This document shows, piece after piece, positions 48,320 through 59,630 of a DNA stretch of 64,000 bases. The notes beneath the pieces were generated by a model. That model did no database searches, had not been told where the DNA came from, and saw only the letters and a list, made by a program, of their open reading frames with translations. The first letter of the stretch is position 1; each line of letters begins with the position of its first letter. The DNA is from an uncultured Caulobacterales bacterium (lineage in GTDB: Bacteria > Pseudomonadota > Alphaproteobacteria > Caulobacterales > Caulobacteraceae): NCBI GenBank assembly GCA_903862425.1, contig CAIOYC010000032.1, forward strand, positions 62,001-126,000, in the 5' to 3' direction. The translations under genes were made by a program, and so were the position numbers.

Positions 48320-49012
48320 CTATTCGCTGACGAAGCGGTAGCCCACGCCCGCTTCTGTAATCAGGTGGCGCGGGTTGGCATGATCCGGCTCCAGCTTCTG
48401 CCGTAGCTGGGCCATGTAGGTTCGCAGATACTGCACATCCTCCGCATTCGCCGGACCCCAGATCTTGGTCAGCAGCTGGCGCTGGGTCAGCACACGGCCG
48501 CCGCCCTTCACCACCTCGGCCAACAGGTCGTATTCGCGGGGGGACAGGCGCACCGGTTCGCCCGCGCGCAGCACCCGGCGCTTGACGAGGTCGATCTCCA
48601 ACTCACCGGCATGAATCACAGGCTCCGCACCGACCGCCTTCAGCTTGTTGCGGATCGCGGCGCGCAGACGCGCGAGGAGTTCGCCGACGCCGAAGGGCTT
48701 CTCCACATAGTCGTCGGCGCCGTTGTCCAGCGCCCTGATCTTCTCGGTCTCCCGGTCACGGGCCGACAGGATCAGGATGGGACCGCCATAGGCGGCGCGG
48801 GCTTTCACCAGGACGTCCTGCCCATCCATGTCGGGCAGGCCGAGATCGAGGATGACCGCGTCGGGCTGGGCGCGGTGGGCCAGTTCGGTCAGGCCTTCAG
48901 CGCCTGTCAGGGCCTTGATCGGCTCGAACCCTTCTGCATCGAGCGCCGGGGTGAGGAAGCGATGGATCTGGGGCTCGTCGTCGATGACGAGAATGCGCGG
49001 GCGGCCGGACAT
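48320..49012 (-). CDS. kdpE: Potassium operon response regulator
   Basis: OmpR/PhoB-class response regulator of 230 residues that turns on kdp at low K+ or high osmolarity. The receiver has IDDEPQIHRFL at the start, the phospho-acceptor Asp in AVILDLGLPDMDG and KPFGVGEL near 105; the C-terminal winged helix carries REYDLLAEVVKGGGRVLTQRQLLTKIWG and the YLRTYMAQLRQKLE recognition region. ATG 49012 is used; TTG 49015 is in frame. It follows kdpD by 13 bp. Confidence 0.95.
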   Translation of the reverse strand: MSGRPRILVIDDEPQIHRFLTPALDAEGFEPIKALTGAEGLTELAHRAQPDAVILDLGLPDMDGQDVLVKARAAYGGPILILSARDRETEKIRALDNGADDYVEKPFGVGELLARLRAAIRNKLKAVGAEPVIHAGELEIDLVKRRVLRAGEPVRLSPREYDLLAEVVKGGGRVLTQRQLLTKIWGPANAEDVQYLRTYMAQLRQKLEPDHANPRHLITEAGVGYRFVSE

Positions 49013-49025
49013 CAAAACATTTCCA

Positions 49026-51755
49026 TCACAGCAGCATATGGTGGGTGGCGATGGTCTTGGGCAGGCTGATCAGTACGCGGGTGCCGCGAAGACCGGTGGC
49101 GGCGTCGCCATGGATGGGGCTGGCGGCGGCGATGCGCCCGCCCTGCGCCTCCACGAAGCCCTTGGAGATGGCGAGGCCGAGGCCGATCCCTTCGCCGCGG
49201 TCGGATGGCTGCTCCACCCGGCGGAACTTGTCGAACACCCGCTCCAGCTCGGGGCCGGGAATGCCCTTGCCCTCGTCCTCGATGGAGATGACCACATTGG
49301 CCCGGTCCTCATAGGCCGCCACCTCGATGGCGGTGTCTTCGGGACTGTAGAGGATGGCGTTCTCCAGGATGTTGACCACCGCTTGTTCGAGCAAGGTGGG
49401 GTCGGCTTCGACCATCGAGAGCTGGAGCGGGAAGTCGCGCAGCAGCCTACGCCCGCCCAGACGGCGTTGCACGCGCTCGATGGCGGCGCCCAGCACATCG
49501 CGCACGTCGGTGGCTTGAAGGCGGGTGTTCAGCGCCCCGCCTTCCAGCCGGGTCATGTCCAGCAGGTCGCCCACATATCGGTTGAGCCGGTCCGCCTCCT
49601 CGCGGATGGACTGGAGCAGCTCGCGGCGCACCGGAGCCTTGATGCCCTCGCCGTAGTCCAGCAGCGTGGTGGCGGCGCCAAGGACGGTGGAGAGCGGTGT
49701 GCGAAGGTCGTGGCTGATCGAATTGAGCAGGGCGGCGCGGAGCTGGTCCGAACGACGCAGGGCTTGAGCCTCAGCGGAGGCGGAGGCCAGTTCGGCCCGC
49801 TCCAGCCCCACAGCGCCCTGGTCAAGCAGGGCAAGCAGCAACCGCTCTTCCGGCGAGCCCGGTGCGATCCGTCCGGCCTCGATCCCGGCCACGCCCGAGC
49901 GCGCCTTCAGCCCCTGCAACGGCCAGAAGCTCCAGCCCACCTGGGGCATGGTGCCGGTACCTACACCTGCGGGTTCGCCCTTCTCCCAGGCCCAGCGCGC
50001 GGCGGCCATGGCCCCGGTGGACAGCGGCTTCATGTCGGGCGCGCCGGCCGCGGGCTGGATTTCTCCGTCCTTGGGCAGGAGCACGATGGCCGCCCCGCCC
50101 ACCGCCGCCGCCGCCTGATCCGCCAACGCCCCAGCCGCTTCCGCCCGTGTGGCGACGGCGGACAGGGTTCGGCTGGCGGTCAGCAGCGAGGCGATGGCCG
50201 CCGCGCGGCGCGATGTGGCCCTCGACTGATCTCTCAGCCGCCCGGCCAGGGAGCCGGCGATCATGGCCACCGCGAAGAAGACCGCGAAGGTCAAAAGGTC
50301 CGTGGCGTGGCCGATGACGAAGGAGAGGCGCGGCTCCAGGAAAAAGAAGTTGTAGCTGACCGCCGCTAAACCCGCCGCCGCCACCGCTGGTCCGAAGCCG
50401 GACGACAGGCCGGTGAGCAGCACGGCCAGCAGGAAGATCATGGCGAGGTTGGCGCCGGACGCGGTTCGGTCGATCACCGCCGCCAGTCCGTTGGCCGCAG
50501 TCGCCGCGCCGAGGGCGATGGCGTAACCGGTCCAGCGCGCGCGCGCGGCGAACCGGCGGGGCGGCGCTTCGGTCTCGCCCGGCGCCACATCCGTCACTAC
50601 GTGCAGGGCGACGCCTGCCGCCCGCTCGAGCAGGACGTGCGCCAGCGACTGGCCGAACAGCGCGCGCCAGCGCGGCGCCCTGAAGCGCTGCGGCGCACGG
50701 CCGATGACCAGCTGGGTGATATTGTTGCGGCTGGCGTATTGCAGCACCGCGCCGGGCAGATCGTCGGCGGTGAGATTGACCACCGAGGCGCCCAGCTGCT
50801 CGGCCAGCTTGAACGCCGCCGCCGCCCGCCCGGCTTCGGTCGGGCCGCCGGGGCGATTGGGGCGCTCCACATGCATGACCGTCCAGCGGGCGTCCATCAT
50901 ATCGGCCAGCCGGCGGCCCGCGCGCACCAGGGAGGTGGCGAGCGGATCGCCGCCGATCAGCACCAGAATGCGCTCGCCTGCCGCCCACGGCCCCTCGATC
51001 CCCGTGCGGCGCATGTGGCCGACCAGGGCGTCGTCCACCGTCTGGGCGGCGCGGCGCAGGGCCAGTTCGCGCAGGGCGGTGAGGTTTTCGACCTTGAAGA
51101 AACGATCCGAGGCCAGCCGCGCCGTCTCCGGCACATAGACCTTGCCGTCCGCCAGCCGCTCACGCAGCTCCTCGGGCGTGATATCCACCACCTCGATGGC
51201 GTCGGCGCGGGCGAAGGCTTCGTCCGGCACGGTCTCCTGCTGACGGATGCCGGTGATGCGCCACACAACCTCCACCAGGCTTTCCAGGTGCTGGACGTTC
51301 AGGGTGGTCCAGACGTCGATGCCGGCGACCAGCAACTCCTCCACATCCTGCCAGCGCTTGGGATGGCGCGAGCCCGGCGCGTTGGAGTGGGCATACTCAT
51401 CCACCAGCAGGAGCTTGGGCCGCCGGGCAAGGGCCGCGTCGATGTCGAATTCCAGCAGGGTCCGGCCGCGATACTCGATCGGCTTTCGCGGGAGGACCTC
51501 GAGCGGCCCGACCAGGGCCTCGGTATCCTTGCGGCCGTGGCTCTCGACCACGCCCACCACCACGTCCAGGCCGTCGGTCGCGCGGCGGGCGGCGGTGGAC
51601 AGCATCTCGTAGGTCTTGCCCACGCCGGGCGCCATGCCGAGGAACACCTTCAGCCGTCCCCGACCCTCCTGCCGCGTCGCGGCGAGCAGGGCGTCCGGAT
51701 CGGGGCGGTTCTGCTCTGCGCGATTCTGCTCGGCGCGATTTGGGTCGGGGGGCGT
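49026..51755 (-). CDS. kdpD: Osmosensitive K+ channel histidine kinase
   Basis: Membrane sensor kinase of about 909 residues. The N-terminal KdpD domain has Walker A GMAPGVGKT and VDEYAHSNAPGSRH; a USP domain (~245-360), four transmembrane helices (~400-500), a GAF-like region, then the HisKA box LLNSISHDLRTPLSTVLGA and HATPase motifs (NILENAIL, GKGIPGPELERVF, GLGLAIS). The conserved stretch RPDPDALLAATRQ..RGRLKVFLG lies upstream of the first ATG/GTG, so translation likely starts at ACG 51755, 6 nt after AGGAG; GTG 51647 would cut conserved sequence. Confidence 0.93.
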   Translation of the reverse strand, partial: TPPDPNRAEQNRAEQNRPDPDALLAATRQEGRGRLKVFLGMAPGVGKTYEMLSTAARRATDGLDVVVGVVESHGRKDTEALVGPLEVLPRKPIEYRGRTLLEFDIDAALARRPKLLLVDEYAHSNAPGSRHPKRWQDVEELLVAGIDVWTTLNVQHLESLVEVVWRITGIRQQETVPDEAFARADAIEVVDITPEELRERLADGKVYVPETARLASDRFFKVENLTALRELALRRAAQTVDDALVGHMRRTGIEGPWAAGERILVLIGGDPLATSLVRAGRRLADMMDARWTVMHVERPNRPGGPTEAGRAAAAFKLAEQLGASVVNLTADDLPGAVLQYASRNNITQLVIGRAPQRFRAPRWRALFGQSLAHVLLERAAGVALHVVTDVAPGETEAPPRRFAARARWTGYAIALGAATAANGLAAVIDRTASGANLAMIFLLAVLLTGLSSGFGPAVAAAGLAAVSYNFFFLEPRLSFVIGHATDLLTFAVFFAVAMIAGSLAGRLRDQSRATSRRAAAIASLLTASRTLSAVATRAEAAGALADQAAAAVGGAAIVLLPKDGEIQPAAGAPDMKPLSTGAMAAARWAWEKGEPAGVGTGTMPQVGWSFWPLQGLKARSGVAGIEAGRIAPGSPEERLLLALLDQGAVGLERAELASASAEAQALRRSDQLRAALLNSISHDLRTPLSTVLGAATTLLDYGEGIKAPVRRELLQSIREEADRLNRYVGDLLDMTRLEGGALNTRLQATDVRDVLGAAIERVQRRLGGRRLLRDFPLQLSMVEADPTLLEQAVVNILENAILYSPEDTAIEVAAYEDRANVVISIEDEGKGIPGPELERVFDKFRRVEQPSDRGEGIGLGLAISKGFVEAQGGRIAAASPIHGDAATGLRGTRVLISLPKTIATHHMLL

Positions 51756-51757
51756 GG

Positions 51758-52348
51758 TCAGCTCCTGTGCGGCAGCGGGCGGACGGCGTCGAGCGCCCGG
51801 TTCACCAGCAGTACGTTTACGTGCGGTTGGCCGATGAAGCCAAGCGCCGGTTGCTCTGTGGCGCGCCCGATGATCGCCATAACGGCATCATTGGCCATGC
51901 CCCGCGCCTTGGCGATGCGCGGGATCTGCCGCGCGGCGTTTGCCGGTGTCACGTCCGGATCGAGCCCGGAGCCGGAGGTGGTTACCGCGTCCGCCGGGAT
52001 GGGGGCGGAGGATTCGGCGTTCAGGGTCTTGGCGTCGCCGTTGATCCGGTCGGCCAGCTTCTTGTCCATCGGACCGAGGTTGGAGCCGGAGGAGTTGGTG
52101 GCGTCATAGCCGTTCGTCCCGGCGGCGGAGGGCCGCGGGTGCAGATAGCCCGGTCCGGCGAAGTTCTGGCCGATCAAGGCCGAGCCCACCACCTGACCGT
52201 GGGCGTCCTTCAGCAGGCTGCCATTGGCCTGATAGGGCAGGGCGACCTGGGCGACGCCGGTGACCACCAGAGGGTAGACGACCCCGGTCACGACGGTGAA
52301 CAGGACCATCATCACGAGGGCCGGGCGAAGGTGTTGCAGCATGTTCAT
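51758..52348 (-). CDS. kdpC: Potassium-transporting ATPase subunit C
   Basis: Membrane-anchored subunit of the KdpFABC pump, 196 residues. One N-terminal transmembrane helix (LRPALVMMVLFTVVTGVVYPLVVTG) is followed by a periplasmic domain with GSALIGQNFAGPGYLHPRPSAAG, SSGSNLGP, SGSGLDPDVTP and GRATEQPALGFIGQPHVNVLLVN, all typical of KdpC. Its stop codon is 2 nt from the presumed kdpD start and its end contains the AGGAG used by kdpD. It is separated from kdpB by the outer-membrane protein gene. Confidence 0.96.
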   Translation of the reverse strand: MNMLQHLRPALVMMVLFTVVTGVVYPLVVTGVAQVALPYQANGSLLKDAHGQVVGSALIGQNFAGPGYLHPRPSAAGTNGYDATNSSGSNLGPMDKKLADRINGDAKTLNAESSAPIPADAVTTSGSGLDPDVTPANAARQIPRIAKARGMANDAVMAIIGRATEQPALGFIGQPHVNVLLVNRALDAVRPLPHRS

Positions 52349-52355
52349 GTCCGTC

Positions 52356-53183
52356 TCACCACTTCTTCGAAATGCCGACATAGGCCTGGGCGCCCGGCGT
52401 CTTGTCGTTGAGGCCGATATTGACGCCGCAGTCGAGCTGCAGGGTCTTGCCGATCAGCTTGGCCACGCCGAAGTCGAGGGAGGCCTGGTTGATCGTGCGC
52501 GCCGGGTCGAAATTCCAGTCGGACCATAGCTCGCCATAGACGGTGAAATCGGCGGGAAGGCTGTAGCCGATGTTTATGGTCTGGGCGGTATTGGCGTGGC
52601 GCCCGTCGCCGGTGGAGTCCTTGAAGGCGTCCACCTCGGGCGAAAGTGTCAGGGTCCACTTGTCGTCCAGCTTGAGGTTGATCGGCATGGCCATCCCGCC
52701 TTCCCAGGCGCCGTTGCCGATGCCCATCCTCGCCGTCGGCGCCTTTACGTAAGGCACAAGCGCGATCTGGGTAGTGCCGTCCGCTGAGGCGTAGATCTGA
52801 TCCTTAAGCCGCAGATAGAGGTCGCCGACCCCGTCGATGGTTTGGCTGCCGGACGCATCATGCGTCCGGACGGTGACGTAGGGCGCGATATTGGCCTCTA
52901 CGTCTAAGGTCTTGGTCAGGCCGTATTTGAGCGTGGGGTTGGTGTAGAGCCAGGTGTCGGTGGTGACCCCGTCTTGCCGCTGGAACGTCCCGTTGAAGAG
53001 GTCGGTCTCCAGCTGGAACGAGCCGGGATCGGCGGTGCAGGCGGCGTACGACTTGGTCGGCCGGTCGGCGCAGATGGCGCTGGGGCCGGGGTCGGCGGGA
53101 GGCGCAGCCGGGGCCGCCGCCTGCTGGGCGAAGGCTTCGCCGGAAAAGGCCATGGCGGCGATGAGAGGCAGGGCGAGGCGCAC
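52356..53183 (-). CDS. Putative outer-membrane beta-barrel protein inside the kdp operon
   Basis: Exported protein of 275 residues. A signal peptide (LALPLIAAMAFSGEAFA-Q) is followed by a short Pro/Ala linker, a Cys-containing segment (SAICADRPTKSYAACTADPG) and an alternating-strand region from about 55 to the C-terminal YVGISKKW, whose final aromatic residue fits an outer-membrane barrel. The pattern resembles the MetA-type 'transporter' family (FQLETDLFNGTFQ, LKYGLTKTLDVEANIAPYVT). It lies between kdpB and kdpC with gaps of 12 and 7 bp, so it is co-transcribed. A role in potassium access across the outer membrane is inferred. Confidence 0.8.
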   Translation of the reverse strand: MRLALPLIAAMAFSGEAFAQQAAAPAAPPADPGPSAICADRPTKSYAACTADPGSFQLETDLFNGTFQRQDGVTTDTWLYTNPTLKYGLTKTLDVEANIAPYVTVRTHDASGSQTIDGVGDLYLRLKDQIYASADGTTQIALVPYVKAPTARMGIGNGAWEGGMAMPINLKLDDKWTLTLSPEVDAFKDSTGDGRHANTAQTINIGYSLPADFTVYGELWSDWNFDPARTINQASLDFGVAKLIGKTLQLDCGVNIGLNDKTPGAQAYVGISKKW

Positions 53184-53195
53184 AGAAGGCTCCGG

Positions 53196-55262
<2,067 letters not shown>

Positions 55263-55285
55263 GGTCTAGGTCCTTGCAGGAAGGG

Positions 55286-56992
55286 TCAGCGATTGGCCGA
55301 GAGCATCTGGAAGTGCTCGACGATCGGGCCGAGCGCGAGGGGCGGGAAGTATTGCAGGCCGCCGAGGATCAGGATCACGCCCAGCAGCAGGAGCACGAAC
55401 TGCAGCCCGTTGGTCGGCAGGGTGCCGGCGGTGGGGGCGAGCTTGGGCTTGGCGGCGATGGAGCCGGCCATGGCCAGCACCGGGATGGCGTAGGCGAAGC
55501 GGCCGAGGCCCATGGCGATGCCGAGCGTGGTGTCCCACCAGGGAGCGTTGGCGGTGAGGCCCGCAAAGGCCGACCCGTTGTTCCCCACCGCCGAACCGTA
55601 GGCGTAGAGGATTTCGGTCAGGCCGTGCGGTCCGTTGGCGGACAGGCCCTTCAGCGCCTCGGGCAAGACCGCGGCGATGGCGGCGAAGCCGAGCAGCGCC
55701 GTGGGCAGGATGAGGGTGGCGAGGACGGCGAACTTCACCTCCCGCGCCTCCACCTTCTTGCCGAGGTATTCGGGGGTGCGCCCCACCATAAGCCCGGCCA
55801 CGAAGACGGCGATGATGGCCATGACGACCATGCCGTAGAGGCCGGAGCCCACCCCGCCCGGCGTCATCTCGCCGAGCTTGATGAGGAAGAGGGCGATGCC
55901 GCCGCCCAGCGGTGTGTAGCTCTCGTGCATGGCGTTGACCCCGCCGTCGGACGCGCCGGTGGTCATGGCGGTCCAGACCGAGCTTGAGGGCGCGCCGAAG
56001 CGGACTTCCTTGCCCTCCATATTGGGCGTCGCGACCACGTGCTGGGCGTGGACCAGGGCCGGGGTCGGCAGGGTCTCGTTCACATAGATGAGGGCGGCGG
56101 CCGAGCTGACGATGATCGCGGCGGCGGCCACCAGGGCTCGCGCCTCCTTGCGGGCGAAAGCCACCACCCCGAAGGCGATGAAGACGCCGAACGCCAAGGC
56201 GTTCATGACGATCTCTTCGATCAGGTTCGACCAGGCGTTGGGGTTCTCGAACGGGTGCGCGGAGTTGGCGTTGAAGAAGCCGCCGCCATTGGTGCCGAGT
56301 TGCTTGATGATCTCCTGGCTGGCCACCGGACCCACCACGAGGGTCTGTTTGGCGCCTTCCAAGGTCTTGGCGTCGACCGAGGCGGCGAGGGTCTGCGGGA
56401 TGCCCTGCGCCAACAGCACGAAGGCCAGCACGAGCGAGATGGGCAGCAAGATGTAAAGGGTGACACGGGTGAGGTCGGCCCAGAAGTTGCCGAGCTTCTC
56501 GCCCCGATTGGCGGCGAAGGCCCGCGCCAGGGCGGCGGCTACGGCGATGCCCGCCGCCGCCGAGGCGAAGTTCTGCACCGTCAGCCCGGCCATCTGGCTC
56601 AGATTGGAGAGGGTGCTTTCGCCCGCATAGGACTGCCAGTTGGTGTTGGTGACGAAGCTGATGGCGGTATTGAACGCCAAGTGCGGGCTCATCCCCGCGA
56701 AGTGAAGCGGATTGAGCGGCAGGACGCCCTGTACCCGCAGGATGAGGTATAGCAGCAGGAAGCCGGCGCCGCTGAACATCAGGAAGGCGGACGCATAGCC
56801 GAGCCAGCCCTGTCCCTCGTCGGGCTTCACGCCGCAAAGCGCATAGAAGCCACGTTCGATGGGATGGGCCACCGGGTCGAGCCAGGTCTTCTGGCCGGTC
56901 CACACCCGCGCCATGTAGAGGCCGAGCGGCCATCCCAGGGCGATGGTGACGCTGAGTGTAAAGGCGATTTCCGCCCATCCTTGCCAGGTCAT
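55286..56992 (-). CDS. kdpA: Potassium-transporting ATPase potassium-binding subunit
   Basis: Channel-like subunit of 568 residues with ten transmembrane helices and four pseudo-repeats. Pore-loop filters are visible as [32 protein letters not shown] and later GGVGSGLYG and [11 protein letters not shown]. It binds K+ from the periplasm. The start [13 protein letters not shown] is the usual KdpA N-terminus, 10 bp after kdpF. The gene order is kdpF-A-B then the extra outer-membrane gene. Confidence 0.98.
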   Translation of the reverse strand: MTWQGWAEIAFTLSVTIALGWPLGLYMARVWTGQKTWLDPVAHPIERGFYALCGVKPDEGQGWLGYASAFLMFSGAGFLLLYLILRVQGVLPLNPLHFAGMSPHLAFNTAISFVTNTNWQSYAGESTLSNLSQMAGLTVQNFASAAAGIAVAAALARAFAANRGEKLGNFWADLTRVTLYILLPISLVLAFVLLAQGIPQTLAASVDAKTLEGAKQTLVVGPVASQEIIKQLGTNGGGFFNANSAHPFENPNAWSNLIEEIVMNALAFGVFIAFGVVAFARKEARALVAAAAIIVSSAAALIYVNETLPTPALVHAQHVVATPNMEGKEVRFGAPSSSVWTAMTTGASDGGVNAMHESYTPLGGGIALFLIKLGEMTPGGVGSGLYGMVVMAIIAVFVAGLMVGRTPEYLGKKVEAREVKFAVLATLILPTALLGFAAIAAVLPEALKGLSANGPHGLTEILYAYGSAVGNNGSAFAGLTANAPWWDTTLGIAMGLGRFAYAIPVLAMAGSIAAKPKLAPTAGTLPTNGLQFVLLLLGVILILGGLQYFPPLALGPIVEHFQMLSANR

Positions 56993-57002
56993 GGGACAGT
57001 CC

Positions 57003-57089
57003 TCAGAACTTGTCGGGACGCACGAGGGCGGCCACCATGTAGATGGCGATGCCCACCGCCGCGGCGGCGTAGATCAGCGGAACTATCAT
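57003..57089 (-). CDS. kdpF: Potassium-transporting ATPase subunit F
   Basis: Small transmembrane stabiliser of 28 residues. It starts [19 protein letters not shown] and ends ALVRPDKF, matching the KdpF C-terminal LVxPxKF pattern. AGGG lies just upstream of the ATG. It sits between the 27-residue peptide and kdpA. Confidence 0.88.
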   Translation of the reverse strand: MIVPLIYAAAAVGIAIYMVAALVRPDKF

Positions 57090-57092
57090 GCC

Positions 57093-57176
57093 CTAGAGCC
57101 TCTTCAGGAGGCCGGCATAGATGCCGAAGCCAAGGAAGAGCGCCGCGCCGAGCACGCAGAAGATCAGGTCGTCCAC
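57093..57176 (-). CDS. kdp-leading small membrane peptide, 27 aa
   Basis: Short GTG-started frame with a perfect GGAGG 6 nt upstream. The product has an acidic start (MDDLIF), a hydrophobic helix (CVLGAALFLGFGIYAGLL) and a basic end KRL, one transmembrane segment. It ends 3 bp before kdpF, so it opens the kdp operon. Comparable small frames precede kdpF in other proteobacteria. Its function is unknown; it could be a second KdpF-like subunit. A hairpin with 6-bp arms (57185-57190 with 57201-57206) overlaps its Shine-Dalgarno. The 57207-57299 stretch upstream would hold the kdp promoter. Confidence 0.7.
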   Translation of the reverse strand: MDDLIFCVLGAALFLGFGIYAGLLKRL

Positions 57177-57299
57177 GAGACGCCTCCAGCCATTTGAACA
57201 GCTGGAAGATCCCTCAGACCGGCGTCAGAGCGCTATGCGCAACATCCGATGCGGCCATAAGGGAACCATAAAGAAAGCGGCTTGGCGCACTGGATGCGG

Positions 57300-58994
57300 C
57301 TAGGCGAAGTGGGTCGCCGTGCCCGCCACCATGTACCAGGTGATGAACAACCCGCCGATCAGCGTGCCGGGTAGATAGCTGCCCGTGCGCCGCCAAGTGT
57401 AGACCGCCAGGACGCCGAGACCGAGCAGCAGAGGTACGAACTGGATGGCGACGATGGCGTTCAGAGCCTCGAATGGCAGGGGCAGGGCGCCGGTCGCGAA
57501 CAGGGCGAGATACTGGCCGCCGGTGAGGACGAAGAACCCCGTGGCCAAGGCGCCGGCGGCCCAGCCGTAGTGGCTGCGCGTGCTGCCCGTCGCCAACCCG
57601 GCCAGCCCGCGGAAAGCGACGAGAACGAACAGGGTGAAGGGGATTACATAGGACAGCGTGGCCGCGGCCTGCCGTACGCTGAGAGGCTTCAGCGCGACCA
57701 CCCAGAAGCGGAAATCCACCAGCGCCGAGCCGGCTACGACGGTGACCACATAAAGGATGGCGATGACGACGGCACCCATGAGAATGGACAGGCCCCAGGG
57801 TTGCGGACGCCTCACCGTCTTTGGCCCCAGCCACCAGCCGAACAGGAGCGCCAGGACGAGGTTCAGGACGGCCCAGATCATCAGCACATTGGTGATCGCC
57901 TGCGGGAAAAGCGCTGAGGGTTTGATCAGGGGCAGGCTGAGCGGCAGAAGGTAATAGGTCAGGGCGGGAACGAAGGCGGTCAGCAGCCACAGCGCCCACC
58001 ATCTGGCGCCGCGAACCTGTGGAACCGGCGAAGGCGCCCCGCGCAGGCCCGCGAACACCGGCAGGCCGAGCAGAAGGTCGAACAGGCCGAGCGTCAGGGC
58101 TGCGAGGCCGAGCAGGGCGAGGCCGGTCCCGGCTTCCTTGCCCCACCAGATCTGGTCGCCGCGCGCCCGAGGCGTTCCGCCTTTCAAGGTCAGAGCGAAC
58201 CAGTCGGCGGCGTCGGCCACGGCTTCGCGGGACAGGTGATCGCCGGGGTGGGTGGCCACAGGCTGGGTGAGGCGCCGCGCGGTCCCGGCGGCGATATCGC
58301 CATAGATCCGCCCCGCCTGCACCGGCTCGTTCGTGCCGAACAGCGCCTTCATCTTGGCGCCGCCGCCCACGTCCTGGGCGCGCGGAGTCAGCCACATGAG
58401 CGGCGCAAACTCGTCGAAGCGGCTATAGACCACCGCCAGATTGCGCGGCCAGGTGGGTGTCCCTTCCTTGGCGAAGGGTTTGCCGGTGGAGGAGCCCTCA
58501 AGCACCATGGCCTTGTAGGCGTCGGGCATGACGGCGGCGGCGGCGAGGACGGTCCAGCCGCCCATGCTGTGACCTTCGAGGCCGATATTGTTCCGCTCTA
58601 CGAAGGGCAGGCTGCGCAGATAGGTCAGCCCCTCGGGCCCGCCAAAGCCCTTGGTCGTCGCCGCGCCGCCGCTATAGCCGTGCCCGCGCTGGTCGAGAGC
58701 CAGCACCACATAGCCGCGCCGGGCGAACTCGATGGCGAAGGGGCTCTGGGTTTCGCGGGTGTTGATATAGCCATGGACCGCCAGAATTCCGGGCGCCGGC
58801 TTTTCCGCGGTGACGCCGGCCGGGCGGTATAGGAGGGCGCTGAAGGTCGTGCCGTCCGCGCCCCTGAACCGAACATCGCTGACCCGAACGCCGCCGGCTC
58901 GCTCGACCAGCGCCGCCAGGGCGACGCCGACCACGATCAGAACCAGTCCGATGGTCAGCCATAGGCCAGGCCGAAGCCGCGCGCCGGTTTCCAT
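57300..58994 (-). CDS. Membrane-anchored alpha/beta hydrolase with polytopic C-terminus
   Basis: Fusion-like protein of 564 residues. One N-terminal helix (LWLTIGLVLIVVGVALAAL) precedes an alpha/beta hydrolase domain (~40-270) with ILAVHGYINTRE, ALDQRGHGYSGG, the nucleophile elbow EGHSMGG and a late His in THPGDHLSREA. From about 285 to the end are seven or eight hydrophobic helices without a recognised transporter family. The active domain probably faces the periplasm. GGAGGGG lies before ATG 58994. The substrate is unknown. Confidence 0.8.
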   Translation of the reverse strand: METGARLRPGLWLTIGLVLIVVGVALAALVERAGGVRVSDVRFRGADGTTFSALLYRPAGVTAEKPAPGILAVHGYINTRETQSPFAIEFARRGYVVLALDQRGHGYSGGAATTKGFGGPEGLTYLRSLPFVERNNIGLEGHSMGGWTVLAAAAVMPDAYKAMVLEGSSTGKPFAKEGTPTWPRNLAVVYSRFDEFAPLMWLTPRAQDVGGGAKMKALFGTNEPVQAGRIYGDIAAGTARRLTQPVATHPGDHLSREAVADAADWFALTLKGGTPRARGDQIWWGKEAGTGLALLGLAALTLGLFDLLLGLPVFAGLRGAPSPVPQVRGARWWALWLLTAFVPALTYYLLPLSLPLIKPSALFPQAITNVLMIWAVLNLVLALLFGWWLGPKTVRRPQPWGLSILMGAVVIAILYVVTVVAGSALVDFRFWVVALKPLSVRQAAATLSYVIPFTLFVLVAFRGLAGLATGSTRSHYGWAAGALATGFFVLTGGQYLALFATGALPLPFEALNAIVAIQFVPLLLGLGVLAVYTWRRTGSYLPGTLIGGLFITWYMVAGTATHFA

Positions 58995-59057
58995 CAACCC
59001 CTCCCACGAACGCCGGTCGTCGCCGGTCTTTGCAGGCAGCCTAGCGCGTCCGGCGGT

Positions 59058-59537
59058 TCAGTCCACCGCCACGATCTCGATCTGCCTGCCGGCTACCTGC
59101 GCTTCGTCGCCCACCGCCTTGCCCATCAAAGCCTGCGCGATGGGGGAGACGTAGGAGACCGAGCCGCGCGCCGGGTCGGCCTCGTCCTCGCCGACGATGC
59201 GGTAGCTGCGCCGAACGCCGTCGTCCTGTTCGAGGGTGACCCGGCTGCCGAAGCGGATCACCCCGTCCCCGCCTTCAGGTTCGACCAGCTTGGCGTTGCC
59301 GCGGCGAGCGACGTAGTAGCGCAGGTCACGGGTGGCGCGGGCCATGGCGGTGCGGTCCGCGCCGATGTTGTCTCCCGCCTGCGCCAGGGCATAGGCCGCC
59401 CGCGCCGCGGCCAGGGCCTCGTCCAGCGCCGCCATGCCCTCGCGGGTGACGAAGTTGGGATGGGGGGAGATGGGGCGGTCGGGCAGGTCGGCGGCGGAGG
59501 CCTCGCTGTCGCCTTCCTTGGTGAATGCAACACTCAT
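59058..59537 (-). CDS. GreA/GreB-family transcription elongation factor-like protein
   Basis: Gre-like RNA polymerase secondary-channel protein of 159 residues. The C-terminal FKBP-like domain has FGSRVTLEQDDGVRRSYRIVGEDEADPARGSVSYVSPIAQALMGKAVGDEAQV, a clear Gre pattern. The N-terminal coiled coil is present (VTREGMAALDEALAAARAAYALAQ), but the tip reads AGDNIGADRT rather than GDLSENAEY, keeping one acidic residue and changing the other. It may bind polymerase with altered cleavage activity; Rnk is an alternative name for related proteins. It is divergent from the helicase gene. Confidence 0.82.
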   Translation of the reverse strand: MSVAFTKEGDSEASAADLPDRPISPHPNFVTREGMAALDEALAAARAAYALAQAGDNIGADRTAMARATRDLRYYVARRGNAKLVEPEGGDGVIRFGSRVTLEQDDGVRRSYRIVGEDEADPARGSVSYVSPIAQALMGKAVGDEAQVAGRQIEIVAVD

Positions 59538-59630
59538 GACCCTCTTTAGCAGAGTTCGGTCGATGCGGTTCCAAGCCTAATTCACCCCCGCGACTGGCTT
59601 TAGGACGGTTTGTGGCCTACCTGCAGGCGC

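Noticed and set aside
55266-56978. 570-codon frame in another phase across kdpA
   Set aside because: It is Arg/Gly-rich shadow sequence; kdpA motifs lie in the other frame.
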